Origin: Streptomyces liliiviolaceus
GTDB taxonomy: Bacteria > Actinomycetota > Actinomycetes > Streptomycetales > Streptomycetaceae
Length of the DNA: 64,000 bases
Assembly: GCF_018070025.1 (NCBI RefSeq)
Contig: NZ_JAGPYQ010000001.1
Location: 6,510,001-6,574,000, forward strand
Direction of reading: 5' to 3'
A program made the translations under genes and the position numbers. Numbering within the stretch: the first letter of the stretch is position 1; every line of letters begins with the position of its first letter. Shown here piece after piece: positions 9,566 to 18,780 of the stretch. Under the pieces are notes generated by a model. That model had not been told where the DNA came from. It worked only from the letters and a program-made list of their open reading frames with translations, and did no database searches.

Positions 9566-11443
9566 TCAGCCCAGGGCGCGGTCCAGGTTGAAGGCCGCGC
9601 TGATCAGCGCCAGATGGGTGAAGGCCTGGGGGAAGTTGCCCTGTTGTTCACCGGTGTGGCTGATCTCCTCCGCGTACAGGCCGAGGTGGTTGGCGTAGGT
9701 GAGCATCTTCTCGAAGGCCAGGCGTGCCTCGTCGAGCCGGCCGGCCCGGGTCATCGCCTCGACGTACCAGAAGGAGCAGATCGAGAACGTGCCCTCCTCG
9801 CCGCGCAGGCCGTCGGGGCTCACCTTCGGGTCGTAGCGGTAGACCAGCGAGTCGGAGACCAGGTCCTCGGTGAGTGCGTCGAGCGTGGAGAGCCACTTCG
9901 GGTCCGTCGGCGAGATGAACTTGGCCAGCGGCATCATCAGCACCGCCGCGTCCAGCACGTCGTCGTCCTCGTGCTGGACGAAGGCCTTGCGCGCCGGTGA
10001 CCAGCAGCGGTCCATGATCCGCCGGTAGATCGTGTCGCGGGCGCCGCGCCAGCGCGGGAGGTCCGCGGGCAGGCCCCTGCGGTTCGCCAGCCTGATCGCC
10101 CGCTCGATCGCCACCCAGCACATGAGCCGGGAGTAGAGGAAGTTCTTACGGCCGCCGCGGGTCTCCCAGACACCCTCGTCGGGCTGGTCCCAGTGGTCGC
10201 AGACCCACTCGACCAGGGCGCAGATGTCGTCCCACTGGTCGCTGGAGATCGGCTGGGCCCACTTGTCGTAGAGGTAGACCGAGTCGATGAGGGCGCCGTA
10301 GATGTCGAGCTGGAGCTGGTCGGCCGCCGCGTTGCCGATCCGGACGGGGGCGGAGCCCTGGTACCCCTCCAGGTGGCCGAGCTCCTCCTCGTGCAGGTCG
10401 GTGCGCCCGTCGATGCCGTACATGATCTGCAGCGGGCCCGCGGGGCGGCCGTCGCCGGGGCTGATGTGCCTGGCCGTGAACGCCATGAACGACTTGGCCT
10501 CGCTGGTGAACCCCAGGCGCAGGAGCGCGTACACGCAGAACGCCGCGTCGCGCACCCACACGTACCGGTAGTCCCAGTTGCGTTCGCCGCCGATCTGCTC
10601 GGGCAGGCTGGTCGTCGCGGCGGCCACGATCGCCCCGGTCGGCGCGTAGGTGAGCAGTTTGAGGGTCAGCGCGGAGCGGTGCACCATCTCGCGCCACCGG
10701 CCGCGGTACTGGGAGGCGGTCAGCCAGTTCCGCCAGAACGCCACGGTGGCGCCGAACAGCTTCTCCGCCTCGGCGCGCGGGCAGCCACGGGGCTCTATGT
10801 CACCGCTGACCTGGTCGAGGGCGAAGACCGCGGACTCGCCCTCGTGGAGTTTGAAGTCCGCCGTCGCGTCGAGTCCGTCGCAGGCGAGCGGCTCGGTGGA
10901 GGTCAGGGCGAGCGACAGGTTCTTGGACTCGAAGACCACCATGTCGTCGTGGATCCGGGCGGTGTGCGGCTGCGCCGCGTAGTCGAAGCGGGGTGCCACG
11001 CGCGCGTGGAAGGGGACCGAGCCGCGTACGCACAGCACGCGGCGGATCAGCCGGTGCCGGTCCGCCTCCGTCCCGCCGCCGTCGCTGTGCCCGTCGCCGT
11101 CGCCCTCGACCGGCATGAAGTCCTGGATCTCGCCGACGCCGTCCTCCGTGAAGAAGCGGGTGAGCAGGACGTTGGTGTCCGGGAAGTAGAACTGCTTGGT
11201 CCTGGCCGGGACGGCGGCCGCCAGCTCGAAGGAGCCGCCCTTGTCCGCGTCGAGGATCGAGGCGAAGACGCTGGGGGCGTCGAAGGAGGGGCAGCAGTAC
11301 CAGTCGATGGTGCCGTTGGTGCCTACCAGGGCGACGCTGCGCAGGTCGCCGATGAGGCCGTGGTCGGCGATGGGGAGGTAGTGGCCGTGGTCTTGGCCGT
11401 GGCCTGATGTCGGTGGGTCCTGGTGCGTGGATGCCTCGGACAT
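9566..11443 (-). CDS. GH15 family glucoamylase/trehalase-like glycoside hydrolase
   Basis: A 625-residue protein of the bacterial GH15 group, which includes glucoamylases and the trehalases of actinobacteria; substrate cannot be fixed from sequence. An N-terminal trehalase-like domain starts at residue ~22 (YLPIADHGLIGDLRS, then DWYCCPSFDAPSVF). The (alpha/alpha)6 barrel has WVRDAAF at ~294, a candidate acid region DEGVWETRGG near 425 and the candidate catalytic base YAEEI near 590. No signal peptide is seen, so it is probably cytosolic. The start ATG 11443 gives a His-rich polar lead. A terminator hairpin follows the stop. Confidence 0.88.
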   Translation of the reverse strand: MSEASTHQDPPTSGHGQDHGHYLPIADHGLIGDLRSVALVGTNGTIDWYCCPSFDAPSVFASILDADKGGSFELAAAVPARTKQFYFPDTNVLLTRFFTEDGVGEIQDFMPVEGDGDGHSDGGGTEADRHRLIRRVLCVRGSVPFHARVAPRFDYAAQPHTARIHDDMVVFESKNLSLALTSTEPLACDGLDATADFKLHEGESAVFALDQVSGDIEPRGCPRAEAEKLFGATVAFWRNWLTASQYRGRWREMVHRSALTLKLLTYAPTGAIVAAATTSLPEQIGGERNWDYRYVWVRDAAFCVYALLRLGFTSEAKSFMAFTARHISPGDGRPAGPLQIMYGIDGRTDLHEEELGHLEGYQGSAPVRIGNAAADQLQLDIYGALIDSVYLYDKWAQPISSDQWDDICALVEWVCDHWDQPDEGVWETRGGRKNFLYSRLMCWVAIERAIRLANRRGLPADLPRWRGARDTIYRRIMDRCWSPARKAFVQHEDDDVLDAAVLMMPLAKFISPTDPKWLSTLDALTEDLVSDSLVYRYDPKVSPDGLRGEEGTFSICSFWYVEAMTRAGRLDEARLAFEKMLTYANHLGLYAEEISHTGEQQGNFPQAFTHLALISAAFNLDRALG

Positions 11444-11504
11444 GGGCTCAGGGTAGACGTTCCACTGGGGGGATTGTCGGTTTTCTGCGGGTCCGATGTG
11501 GCTG

Positions 11505-11527
11505 ATCGCGCAGTTCCCCGCGCCCCT
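11505..11527. repeat. Single copy of the dispersed palindromic repeat
   Basis: Carries the core CGCGCAGTTCCCCGCGC between the divergent 5' end of the GH15 gene and the 3' end of the TauE gene. It is the same element as the inverted pair at 9398-9529. Confidence 0.7.
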
Positions 11528-11542
11528 GAAAAACGGCGCTGT

Positions 11543-12331
11543 TCAGCGCAACAGCAGTTGCAGGCCGCCCAGGATCGTCGCCGCGATCACCAGGCGTTCG
11601 AACAGGCGTTGGTTGATGCGGTCCACCGCCCATTTGCCGATCAGGGCACCCGGGAGGACGAACGCCGCGAGCGCCGCGTCCAGGAGCAGGGAGTGGCCGT
11701 CGATCAGGCCGAGGCCGACGCTGAAGGGGACCTTGGAGACGTTGACGATCAGGAAGAAGAAGGCGGAGGTGCCCAGGAAGCCGAGCTTGCGGAAGCCCGC
11801 GGAGAGGAGATACATCGACATCACCGGGCCGCCCGCGTTGGCGACCATCGTGGTGAAACCGCCCATCACCCCGTACGAGCGGGCCTTGATCCGGCCGGTC
11901 CGCGTGGCCACCGAGTCGGGCTCCTCGTCCGTCTCCGCGCCCCCGGCCTCGGCCTTCCGGCGGCGCCACACGGTGACCCCGGCCATGAACAGCAGGATCG
12001 CCCCGATCGACGTACGCACCATCGCGTCGTCGGCCCACACCAGGAACACCGTGCCGACGACCACGCCCGCGGCGACCGCGGGGAACAGCTTCCACAGGGT
12101 CGGCCAGTGCGCGTGCCGCCGGTAGGTGAGGACGGCGAGCACGTCCCCGACGATCAGGATGGGCAGCAGCACCCCCGTGGACGCCCTGGCCGGCAGGACC
12201 GCCGCGAAGATCGCGAGGCTGACGGTGTTGGCCCCGCTCACGGCGGTCTTGGAGAAGCCGACGAGCAGAGCCGCGGCGGCGAGCGCGGCGAACTCCCAGG
12301 CAGTGATGTTCCAGAGCGTCATCGTGTTCAT
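11543..12331 (-). CDS. TauE/SafE family membrane permease
   Basis: A 262-residue integral membrane protein of the TauE/SafE (DUF81) family, implicated in export of sulfite, sulfoacetate or related small anions. Two homologous halves of about four helices are separated by a charged cytoplasmic loop (residues ~135-155, WRRRKAEAGGAE). The N-terminal GFSKTAVSGAN motif and its echo MGGFTTMVANAGGPVMSMYLL are family hallmarks. The ribosome site is weak; ATG at the fourth residue is an alternative start. It stands alone and its substrate is unknown. Confidence 0.85.
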   Translation of the reverse strand: MNTMTLWNITAWEFAALAAAALLVGFSKTAVSGANTVSLAIFAAVLPARASTGVLLPILIVGDVLAVLTYRRHAHWPTLWKLFPAVAAGVVVGTVFLVWADDAMVRTSIGAILLFMAGVTVWRRRKAEAGGAETDEEPDSVATRTGRIKARSYGVMGGFTTMVANAGGPVMSMYLLSAGFRKLGFLGTSAFFFLIVNVSKVPFSVGLGLIDGHSLLLDAALAAFVLPGALIGKWAVDRINQRLFERLVIAATILGGLQLLLR

Positions 12332-12510
12332 GCGGGGACCGATGCTATGCCCACCTATCCGGCCCTGTCAGGGGCGTCTCGACAGGTGACCCCCGGCGGG
12401 GATCTCCGACAGGTGTCCCCTGCCACCGCCATCGGCCGGGCGCCCTGGACCGCCTTCCCACCCTTTGCGAAGATCGCCCTCGAACCTTCGCCGACGCCGA
12501 TGGAGGACCC

Positions 12511-13317
12511 ATGGCCGACTCCCGCGAACACACCCTCACGGGCACCCGGAGCAGCATCACGGCACGCGAATGGCCACGGGAACGACCGCGGTACGTGGCG
12601 CTGCTGGTCCATGGGTACGGCGAGCACATCGGCCGTTACGAGTACGTCGCCGACGTGCTGCACGGGCATGGCGCGGCGGTGTTCGGCCCCGACCACCTGG
12701 GGCACGGGAAGTCCGGCGGCGAGCGCGTGCTGATCGAGGACTTCGAGGACGTGGTGAGCGACGTCCACGCGGTGGAGCTGCTGGCCCGGGACACGTACCC
12801 GGGTGTGCCGGTCGTGCTGATCGGCCACTCGATGGGCGGCCTGATCGCGGCGCGGTACGCCCAGCGGTACGGGGACGGGCTGGCCGGGCTCGTCCTGTCG
12901 GGGCCGGTGATCGGGAGCTGGGGGCCGCTGCATCAGCTGCTCGCGCTCGATCCGCTGCCCGAGGTCCCCATCGACCCGACGGCGCTCTCGCGCGATCCGG
13001 CGGTGGGACGGGCGTACGCGGCGGACCCCCTCGTGTGGCACGGTCCGTTCAAGCGGCCCACGCTGGAGGCCTTCGTCCGCACCCTGGACACCATCTCCAA
13101 GAGCGGTGACGTGGGGACTCTCCCACTGCTGTGGCTGCACGGGGACGACGACCGGATCGTGCCCCTGGCCGCCAGCCGGGTCGGTGTCGAGGAGCTGCGC
13201 GGCACCGAGTGGGACGAGCGGGTGTACCCGGGCGCCCAGCACGAGGTGTTCAACGAGACGGTCAAGGACACGGTGCTGGCCGATGTGACACGTTTCGTGG
13301 ACGACATGCTTGCGTGA
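12511..13317 (+). CDS. Alpha/beta hydrolase, monoacylglycerol-lipase-like
   Basis: A 268-residue serine hydrolase of the Hydrolase_4 (lysophospholipase/monoglyceride lipase) group. The oxyanion-hole region is LLVHGYGEHIGRY, nucleophile elbow GHSMGG (Ser107), acid in HGDDDRIVP (about 212-214) and histidine in GAQHEVFNE (about 243). There is no signal peptide. The start is supported by ATGGAGGACCC just upstream. It faces away from the TauE gene and is followed 84 nt later by the DUF3140 gene. It is too far from the NRPS, and outside its iron-box regulon, to be assumed its release enzyme. Confidence 0.87.
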   Translation: MADSREHTLTGTRSSITAREWPRERPRYVALLVHGYGEHIGRYEYVADVLHGHGAAVFGPDHLGHGKSGGERVLIEDFEDVVSDVHAVELLARDTYPGVPVVLIGHSMGGLIAARYAQRYGDGLAGLVLSGPVIGSWGPLHQLLALDPLPEVPIDPTALSRDPAVGRAYAADPLVWHGPFKRPTLEAFVRTLDTISKSGDVGTLPLLWLHGDDDRIVPLAASRVGVEELRGTEWDERVYPGAQHEVFNETVKDTVLADVTRFVDDMLA

Positions 13318-13401
13318 AACCGCTCCTTCCGGGCAGGCAGGCAGCACACGAAGGCTACGGACAAGAAGCCGACGAGAAGCTCCGGACGAAAGGGACACCC
13401 G

Positions 13402-13752
13402 ATGGCCGACGCCCTCGAACTCGACGCGTTGTGGGCCGAGTTCCACCGCGTGGTGAACATGACCTCACAGGAGCTGGCCGCCTGGCTCCAGGTGAACGAG
13501 GCGTCCGAGGAGTCCGTGGCGCCGCCCGAACACGCGGGCGCCCCGACCGGCGAGCATGTGCTGGCCATTCTCCAGAAACGGCGTATCGATCTCACCGAGG
13601 ACGATCTCGACGTGATGTACGAGGTCGTGGACACCGTCACCGCGGAGACCGGTCCCGAGCGCGCGTCGGAGCAGGCGTCGGAGGCCGAGGAGACCCGGCG
13701 CCGCCATCGGCTGATGACCCTGGGCCACGATCCGAGCCGGCCGCAGCTGTGA
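13402..13752 (+). CDS. DUF3140 family protein
   Basis: A 116-residue protein of the DUF3140 family: a conserved N-terminal block LWAEFHRVVNMTSQELAAWL and a central TGEHVLAILQKRRIDLTEDD that ends before an acidic, probably disordered tail. Function is unknown; members are common in actinobacteria and halophiles. GAAAGGGAC precedes the ATG. It ends 21 nt before the convergent SDR gene. Confidence 0.8.
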   Translation: MADALELDALWAEFHRVVNMTSQELAAWLQVNEASEESVAPPEHAGAPTGEHVLAILQKRRIDLTEDDLDVMYEVVDTVTAETGPERASEQASEAEETRRRHRLMTLGHDPSRPQL

Positions 13753-13773
13753 GGGTGCGGCCGGCGCGGTTTT

Positions 13774-14463
13774 TCAGCGCAGGGTCCACCCGCCGTCCAC
13801 CGCGAGGTCGACGCCGTTGACCGCCGTGTTGCGGAGCAGGAAGTCCACCGCGTCCACGACGTCCCGCATCCGCGCGAGCCGTCCCGTGGGTGTCTGCGCA
13901 CGGTAGCCCTCCAGCATGTCGGCGGGCTTGTCCGCCCAGAACGGGCTGTCGCCGACGATCCCCGGGTGGACGGCGTTGACGCGGATCGGGGCGAGTTCCA
14001 GGGCGAGCGTGCGCACCAGGCCGGTGACGCCCGCGTTCACCGTCGCGACGGTGGTGGCGCCAGGATAGGGCCGTTCCTTGGCCTGTCCGCCGAAGACCAC
14101 GACGGCGCTCTCCTCGGTCATCCGCGGCAGCAGTGTGTGGACGACCTCGGTGTAGCCGACGAGTTTGAGGGTCACGAGGTGCAGCGCGGCCTCGACGTCG
14201 TACTCGGTGACGGTGTTCCGGTCGCGCGAGATTCCGGCGAGCACCAGATGGTCGACGTGCTCGACACCGGCCAGCGCGGGGGCGATCTCCTGCGGCCTGG
14301 AGAGGTCGAGGGCCAGCCCGCGCGCGCCGATCTCCTTGGCCCTCGTGCCGGCCCGGTGGGCGTCGCGTCCGGTGAGGACGACGTCGTCACCGCGTTCCAC
14401 GCGGGCACGGGCGATCGCGAGACCGATACCGGCCGTACCTCCGACCACGACGACACCACTCAC
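13774..14463 (-). CDS. SDR-fold protein with non-canonical active site
   Basis: A 229-residue Rossmann protein of the short-chain dehydrogenase superfamily, last gene of the catabolic operon. The dinucleotide motif GGTAGIG (residues 8-14) and the C-terminal NAVHPG and DGGW landmarks are clear. Aligned on LALELAPIRVNAVHPG, the usual YxxxK catalytic pair falls on V and N (VATVN), so normal SDR redox chemistry is doubtful. GTG 14463 overlaps the bicupin stop as GTGA, with GGGAGGCGG upstream. It may use another residue, act on a 1,2-dicarbonyl or simply bind nucleotide. Confidence 0.8.
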   Translation of the reverse strand: MSGVVVVGGTAGIGLAIARARVERGDDVVLTGRDAHRAGTRAKEIGARGLALDLSRPQEIAPALAGVEHVDHLVLAGISRDRNTVTEYDVEAALHLVTLKLVGYTEVVHTLLPRMTEESAVVVFGGQAKERPYPGATTVATVNAGVTGLVRTLALELAPIRVNAVHPGIVGDSPFWADKPADMLEGYRAQTPTGRLARMRDVVDAVDFLLRNTAVNGVDLAVDGGWTLR

Positions 14464-15365
14464 GACTCCGCCTCCCTTGCCTCCAGTACGTCCCGCAGGT
14501 GGTCCCAGTCGCGCGCGAACCGGTACGAGTGGCGCGACGGCGGCTGCGGTGCCTGGGTCTCCAGCCAACGCACCGGTCCCGTACCGGCGTTGCTGAAGCC
14601 GTGGACGCAACCGGCGCCCGCCCAGGCGGCGTCGCCCACTCCCAGCCGGTACCGCTCGCCGTCGAAGGTGGCGTCGACCACGCCCTCGACGATCAGATAC
14701 GTCTCCTCGAAGGGGTGGTCGTGGGCGCCCGCGACGCCGTCGGCCGCGTACTGGACCATGAACATCGTCGAGGCGACCGCGCCCAGATCGGCGTCCACCA
14801 TCATCTTCACCGTGATCCCGCTGTAGACGAGCAGCGCGGTGCGCATGCTGGCCGACACCGACAGGAGGTCCTGGGACTGTTTTCCCGGGTCCATCTGGGC
14901 GGGCTCGAAGTGGCCGAAGGAGCGGGTGCGCGGGTCGCGTACGTCGATGCGGACCGGCTCGCGGACGGGCAGGGCGGGCACCACCCGGGTGTCGTGCCCG
15001 TAGCGGGCCCTCGGTACCGGCGCGAGCATGTCCGCCCAGCGCGCGACGGTGTCCCCGCCGCCGCGCCAGGCGTGCGGGACCCCCGTCGGCAGCAGCCCGT
15101 AGTCACCTTCTTCGAGGAGGTACGAGCCCTCGGGCGTATCGAGGATCACGGTCCCCGACAGCAGATGGAAGGACTCCTCGTACGAGTGGACGTGGGCTCC
15201 GACCGTCCCGTCCGGCGCCAGTTCGCACACTCCGAAGCCCGTGTGTACGGAGCCGTCCTCCTCGCCCACCACCGACCACCGGGTGAATCCCCTTGTGTAG
15301 TCGCGCAGTTGGATTGGGGCGGCGAAGGTGGCGTCCGCCGCCCGCCGGATCACGTGGTGTGTCAT
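14460..15365 (-). CDS. Bicupin protein of the catabolic operon
   Basis: A 301-residue protein with two cupin barrels. The first has GAHVHSYEESFHLLSG (metal ligands H, H, E) and the second GAHDHPFEETYLIVEG. The layout resembles (S)-ureidoglycine aminohydrolase and related two-cupin enzymes that act on small nitrogenous metabolites; assignment to that reaction is only a guess. The ATG overlaps the amidohydrolase stop (ATGA) and its own TGA overlaps the SDR start (GTGA), so three genes are translationally coupled. Confidence 0.85.
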   Translation of the reverse strand: MTHHVIRRAADATFAAPIQLRDYTRGFTRWSVVGEEDGSVHTGFGVCELAPDGTVGAHVHSYEESFHLLSGTVILDTPEGSYLLEEGDYGLLPTGVPHAWRGGGDTVARWADMLAPVPRARYGHDTRVVPALPVREPVRIDVRDPRTRSFGHFEPAQMDPGKQSQDLLSVSASMRTALLVYSGITVKMMVDADLGAVASTMFMVQYAADGVAGAHDHPFEETYLIVEGVVDATFDGERYRLGVGDAAWAGAGCVHGFSNAGTGPVRWLETQAPQPPSRHSYRFARDWDHLRDVLEAREAES

Positions 15366-16720
15366 GCCTGCTGCTTCCCACGCGCCTCGGCCGCTTCGGC
15401 GAGGCGGTCGCGGGACTCCTCGACCAGGCGCCGCGCCCGCCCGACGTCGGCGAGGAGCCTGCCGTCGCGCTTGTGGACGACGCCGTCGACGATGACCGTC
15501 TCGACGTTGGAGACGTCCGCGCTCAGTGTCACGGCGGCCACCGGGTCGATGAGCGGCGCGATGTTGAGTGCCGTCGCGTCGATCGCCACGACGTCGGCGC
15601 GCTTGCCCGGGGTCAGCGAGCCGGTCCGGTCTTCGAGCCCTGCGACGTGCGCGCCGTTGACGGTCGCGATCTCCAGCATCCGACGTGCCGTCAACATGTT
15701 TTCGGGGACGGGACTGTCGGCCTGCCAGCACTCTGCGTTCACGCGGGCCCGCTCGGCGCCGAAGGCGGCGCGGATCTGGGTGAACATGTCGCCGGGCACG
15801 GTGGTGACGACGTCGATGCTCAGAGAGGGCCGCAGGCCGTGCTCGATGGCCTTCATCACGGGCGGCCAGCCGTGCCCCATCTGTGTCTCCACCTGCGGGG
15901 CGATGGAGACGGTGCCGCCGCTGTCGGCGACCATCCGCCACTCCTCCTCGCTGAAGTAGCAGCAGTGGACATAGGTGGTGTCGGGGCCGAGGAGACCGAG
16001 GCCGTGGAGTTGCTTGACCATGCCGAAGCGGCCCGCGAGCCGTCCCATGCCGGCGTGGACGGTGAGGGGGATGCCCAGTTCGCGGGCGAGGTGCCATTCG
16101 GCCTCGACGACGTCGTTGATGCAGAAGCCGGGGCCGCGGGTGGCGAGGCCCATCGTCAACAGACCCTCGTCGGAGGAGAAGTGGCGTTCGCGGACCCTGC
16201 GTACGTCGTCGCCGGGTATCGCGATCTTGCTCTCGTACCAGTAGTCGGCGAGCGAGGTGTTGGCGCTGCCGTACGCGTACTGGGCGCGGATGCCGGCCTC
16301 GGTGAGGGCCTGGACCGCCGCGTCGGGGTGTTCGGGTGTGTTGTTGATGTGGGACCAGTCGACGAGGGTCGTGATGCCGGCGTTCAGGCACTCCAGCGAG
16401 CCCGCCAGGTTGCCCGCGTACACGTCCTCGGGGCGGTAGACGGGCGCGTAGGTGTCCAGGACCTCGACGAAGTAGTCGTCGAGGGTGGCGTCGGGCGCGC
16501 AGCCGCGGATGGGGGCTTCCCAGGTGTGCCGGTGGGTGTCGACGAAGCCGGGCAGGACGATGCGGCCCGTCATGTCGAGCACGTCCGCGTCCGCGTCGAT
16601 TTCGTGTGCGACCGCGGCGATCCTGCCGTCCTCGATCAGGACGTCACCGCCGGGCAGGTCCCCGATGGCGGGGTCCATCGAGAGCACGTGGCCCGAGCGC
16701 AGCAGCATTCGGTTGGTCAT
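15362..16720 (-). CDS. Amidohydrolase family protein (SsnA/AtzC-like)
   Basis: A 452-residue metal-dependent hydrolase of the amidohydrolase superfamily, closest in layout to deaminases and chlorohydrolases (AtzC/TrzN/SsnA). Metal ligands are visible: HxH at His63/His65 (DTHRHTW), later VHAG, YVHCC and the Asp in LSIDVVTT. The C-terminal LTPGKRADVV segment is the usual second part of the composite beta domain. It likely hydrolyses a C-N bond of the operon's substrate. An 84-nt gap with 12-bp tandem repeats separates it from the E1 beta gene upstream. Confidence 0.88.
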   Translation of the reverse strand: MTNRMLLRSGHVLSMDPAIGDLPGGDVLIEDGRIAAVAHEIDADADVLDMTGRIVLPGFVDTHRHTWEAPIRGCAPDATLDDYFVEVLDTYAPVYRPEDVYAGNLAGSLECLNAGITTLVDWSHINNTPEHPDAAVQALTEAGIRAQYAYGSANTSLADYWYESKIAIPGDDVRRVRERHFSSDEGLLTMGLATRGPGFCINDVVEAEWHLARELGIPLTVHAGMGRLAGRFGMVKQLHGLGLLGPDTTYVHCCYFSEEEWRMVADSGGTVSIAPQVETQMGHGWPPVMKAIEHGLRPSLSIDVVTTVPGDMFTQIRAAFGAERARVNAECWQADSPVPENMLTARRMLEIATVNGAHVAGLEDRTGSLTPGKRADVVAIDATALNIAPLIDPVAAVTLSADVSNVETVIVDGVVHKRDGRLLADVGRARRLVEESRDRLAEAAEARGKQQA

Positions 16721-16740
16721 CGCCCTACTCGCCTCTCTCC

Positions 16741-16776
16741 ATGCCGAGTTCCATGCGGGGTTCCATGCCGGGTTCC
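16741..16776. repeat. Three 12-bp tandem repeats between operon genes
   Basis: Units atgccgagttcc, atgcggggttcc and atgccgggttcc run head to tail, with a fourth degraded unit after them, in the short gap between E1 beta and the amidohydrolase. Confidence 0.7.
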
Positions 16777-16804
16777 GAGTCGGGTGAGCCGTCCGGGGCC
16801 CGGT

Positions 16805-17785
16805 TCAGTACGCGCTGAGGTCGCGGACCGTCGCCACGACCTTGTCGACGGTCGGGATGACCTCTGCTTCGAGCACGTCCGCGAACGGCAGCGGCACGCA
16901 GGCGGCGGCGACCCTGCGCACGGGTGCGTCGAGGAGGCCGAAGCCCTCGTCGGCGACGATCGACACGAGGGTGCCGCCCCAGCCGCCCTGGTAGGGGTTC
17001 TCCTCGACGGTCACGAGCCGTGAGGTCTTCGCGAGGGAGCCGAGGACGGTCATCGCGTCGAGGGGGACGAGGCAGCGTAGGTCGACGACCTCCGCGTCGA
17101 TGCCCTCCTCGGCCAACCGCTCGGCGGCGGCCAGCGCCAGGGGCACCATCGAGGCGAGGGCCACGAGCGTGACGTCGTCGCCCTCGCGCAGGACGGCCGC
17201 CTGTCCCAGTTCGACGACGTGGTCCGGTGGCGCGGGCGGCCCCTTGGTGGCGAGCAGTCCCTTGTGCTCGAAGAAGACCACGGGGTCGTCGCTGCGGATC
17301 GCGGCGGCCATCATGCCGATCACGTCGGCGGGCGTGGCCGGGGCCGCGATCTTCAGTCCGGGGACGGTCAGCGCCCAGTTCTCGGTGGCCTGGGAGTGCT
17401 GTGCGCCGAAGCCGAGGCCGCCGCCGTTGGCCGTGCGCACCACGAGCGGGACGGTCACCTGACCGCCTGTCATGTAGCGGACCTTGGGGATCTCGTTGGC
17501 GAGGTAGTCCCAGCAGCAGGCGAGGAAGTCCGAGAACATGATCTCCGCGACGGGCCGCATCCCGGTCATCGCGGCGCCCATCGCCGCCCCGACGATGGCC
17601 TGCTCGGAGATCGGCGTGTCCCACACCCGCCCGGAACCGAACTCCTCGTGCAGCCCGGCCGTCGTCTTGAACACCCCGCCCGCCGCGCCGATGTCCTCCC
17701 CCAGGCACACCACCGCCGGATCGCGCCGCATCTCCCGCGCGATGCCCTCGGCGACGGCCTGCCGGTAGGTGATCACGTCCGCCAT
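16805..17785 (-). CDS. 2-oxoacid dehydrogenase E1 component, beta subunit
   Basis: A 326-residue transketolase-fold beta subunit of a thiamine-diphosphate 2-oxoacid (pyruvate, acetoin or branched-chain type) dehydrogenase. Typical segments are VVCLGEDIGAAGGVF, DTPISEQAIVGAAMGAA with the conserved Glu that activates TPP, and VVDLRCLVPLD. ATG 17785 lies inside the end of the alpha gene, a 13-nt overlap. No E2 or E3 gene is in the operon, so the pair either borrows them or works as a stand-alone TPP enzyme. Confidence 0.9.
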   Translation of the reverse strand: MADVITYRQAVAEGIAREMRRDPAVVCLGEDIGAAGGVFKTTAGLHEEFGSGRVWDTPISEQAIVGAAMGAAMTGMRPVAEIMFSDFLACCWDYLANEIPKVRYMTGGQVTVPLVVRTANGGGLGFGAQHSQATENWALTVPGLKIAAPATPADVIGMMAAAIRSDDPVVFFEHKGLLATKGPPAPPDHVVELGQAAVLREGDDVTLVALASMVPLALAAAERLAEEGIDAEVVDLRCLVPLDAMTVLGSLAKTSRLVTVEENPYQGGWGGTLVSIVADEGFGLLDAPVRRVAAACVPLPFADVLEAEVIPTVDKVVATVRDLSAY

Positions 17786-18780
17786 CGCGCACCTCCGTCG
17801 GCCCATACGTCGGTCAGCGCGTCCCGGGGATCGGGCGCGGGCGCGTTCTTCGCGGCCTCGACCGCCGCCTGTACGACGGCCTCGGCGCGCCCGTCCGCGG
17901 CGGCGACCGTCCCGGCCGGCACCCCGAGTTCGGCGAGCCGGCCGCGTGCCAGGTCGAGCGGGTCGTGCTTGAGCCAGCGCTCCACCTCCTCGGCCGGGCG
18001 GTAGGTCGCGGGGTCCGCGCGGCTGTGGCCGAAGTGCCGGTAGGTCTGCGCCTCAAGGAGGCCGGGCCCGTCCCCCGCCCGGGCCCGGCCCGCCAGCCGG
18101 TCCACCGCCTCCCGTACGGCGACCACGTCGTTGCCGTCGACGATCTCTCCGGGGATGCCGTAGGCGGGCGCCCGGTCGGCCGCGGGGTGGGCCACGGCGG
18201 TCACGTCGGCGATCGGGGTGTACTCCATGTAGAGGTTGTTCTCGCAGACGAACAGCACGGGCAGCTTCCATACGGCGGCCAGGTTGAGGGCCTCGTGGAA
18301 GGCGCCGATGTTGGTGGCCCCGTCGCCGAAGAAGGCCACGGCGATCTGCCCGGTCCCTCTCAGCCGGGCCGACCAGGCGGCGCCCACCGCCATGGGGAGA
18401 TGGGCGCCGACGATCGCGTACGAGCCGAGCATGTTGCCCGACGCCTTGGTGAGGTGCATCGAGCCGCCCTTGGCGCCGCACAGGCCGCTCGCCCGGCTCA
18501 TCAGTTCGGCGAGGCACTCCTCGGGGGTCGCGCCGCGGGCCAGGGCGTGGTGGTGGCCGCGGTAGGTGGCGAACACGTAGTCGTCGTCGCGCAGGGCCGC
18601 GCTCGCGCCGACCGCGACGGCCTCGTGTCCGGCGGCGAGGTGGGTGGTGCCCTTGACGAGGCCGGACAGGAACAGGTCGTGGGCGGCCTTCTCCGTACGC
18701 CGGATCACGGCCATCTCCTCGTAGAGGGCGAGGAGTTCGGCGGTGTCCGATACGTCCGCGGTCCTCGGGGCGGCGGTCAT
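17773..18780 (-). CDS. 2-oxoacid dehydrogenase E1 component, alpha subunit
   Basis: A 335-residue alpha subunit carrying the TPP/Mg motif, GDGATNIGAFHEALN with the downstream ENN. Other hallmarks are THLAAGHEAVAVG, GAKGGSMHL and the phosphorylation-loop-like region YRHFGHSRADP. The ATG overlaps the M24 stop as ATGA, and its 3' end overlaps the beta subunit. With beta it should decarboxylate a 2-oxoacid generated by the other enzymes of the operon; the substrate is unknown. Confidence 0.9.
   Translation of the reverse strand: MTAAPRTADVSDTAELLALYEEMAVIRRTEKAAHDLFLSGLVKGTTHLAAGHEAVAVGASAALRDDDYVFATYRGHHHALARGATPEECLAELMSRASGLCGAKGGSMHLTKASGNMLGSYAIVGAHLPMAVGAAWSARLRGTGQIAVAFFGDGATNIGAFHEALNLAAVWKLPVLFVCENNLYMEYTPIADVTAVAHPAADRAPAYGIPGEIVDGNDVVAVREAVDRLAGRARAGDGPGLLEAQTYRHFGHSRADPATYRPAEEVERWLKHDPLDLARGRLAELGVPAGTVAAADGRAEAVVQAAVEAAKNAPAPDPRDALTDVWADGGARWRT

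Noticed and set aside
12511..13317. Alpha/beta hydrolase as the missing NRPS thioesterase
   Set aside because: It is 13 kb from the NRPS operon, on the other strand, without an iron box, and looks like a monoglyceride lipase.
16741..16776. Three 12-bp repeats as an operator array for the operon
   Set aside because: They lie between genes in the middle of the operon rather than at its promoter, and are not palindromic; slippage is the simpler explanation.
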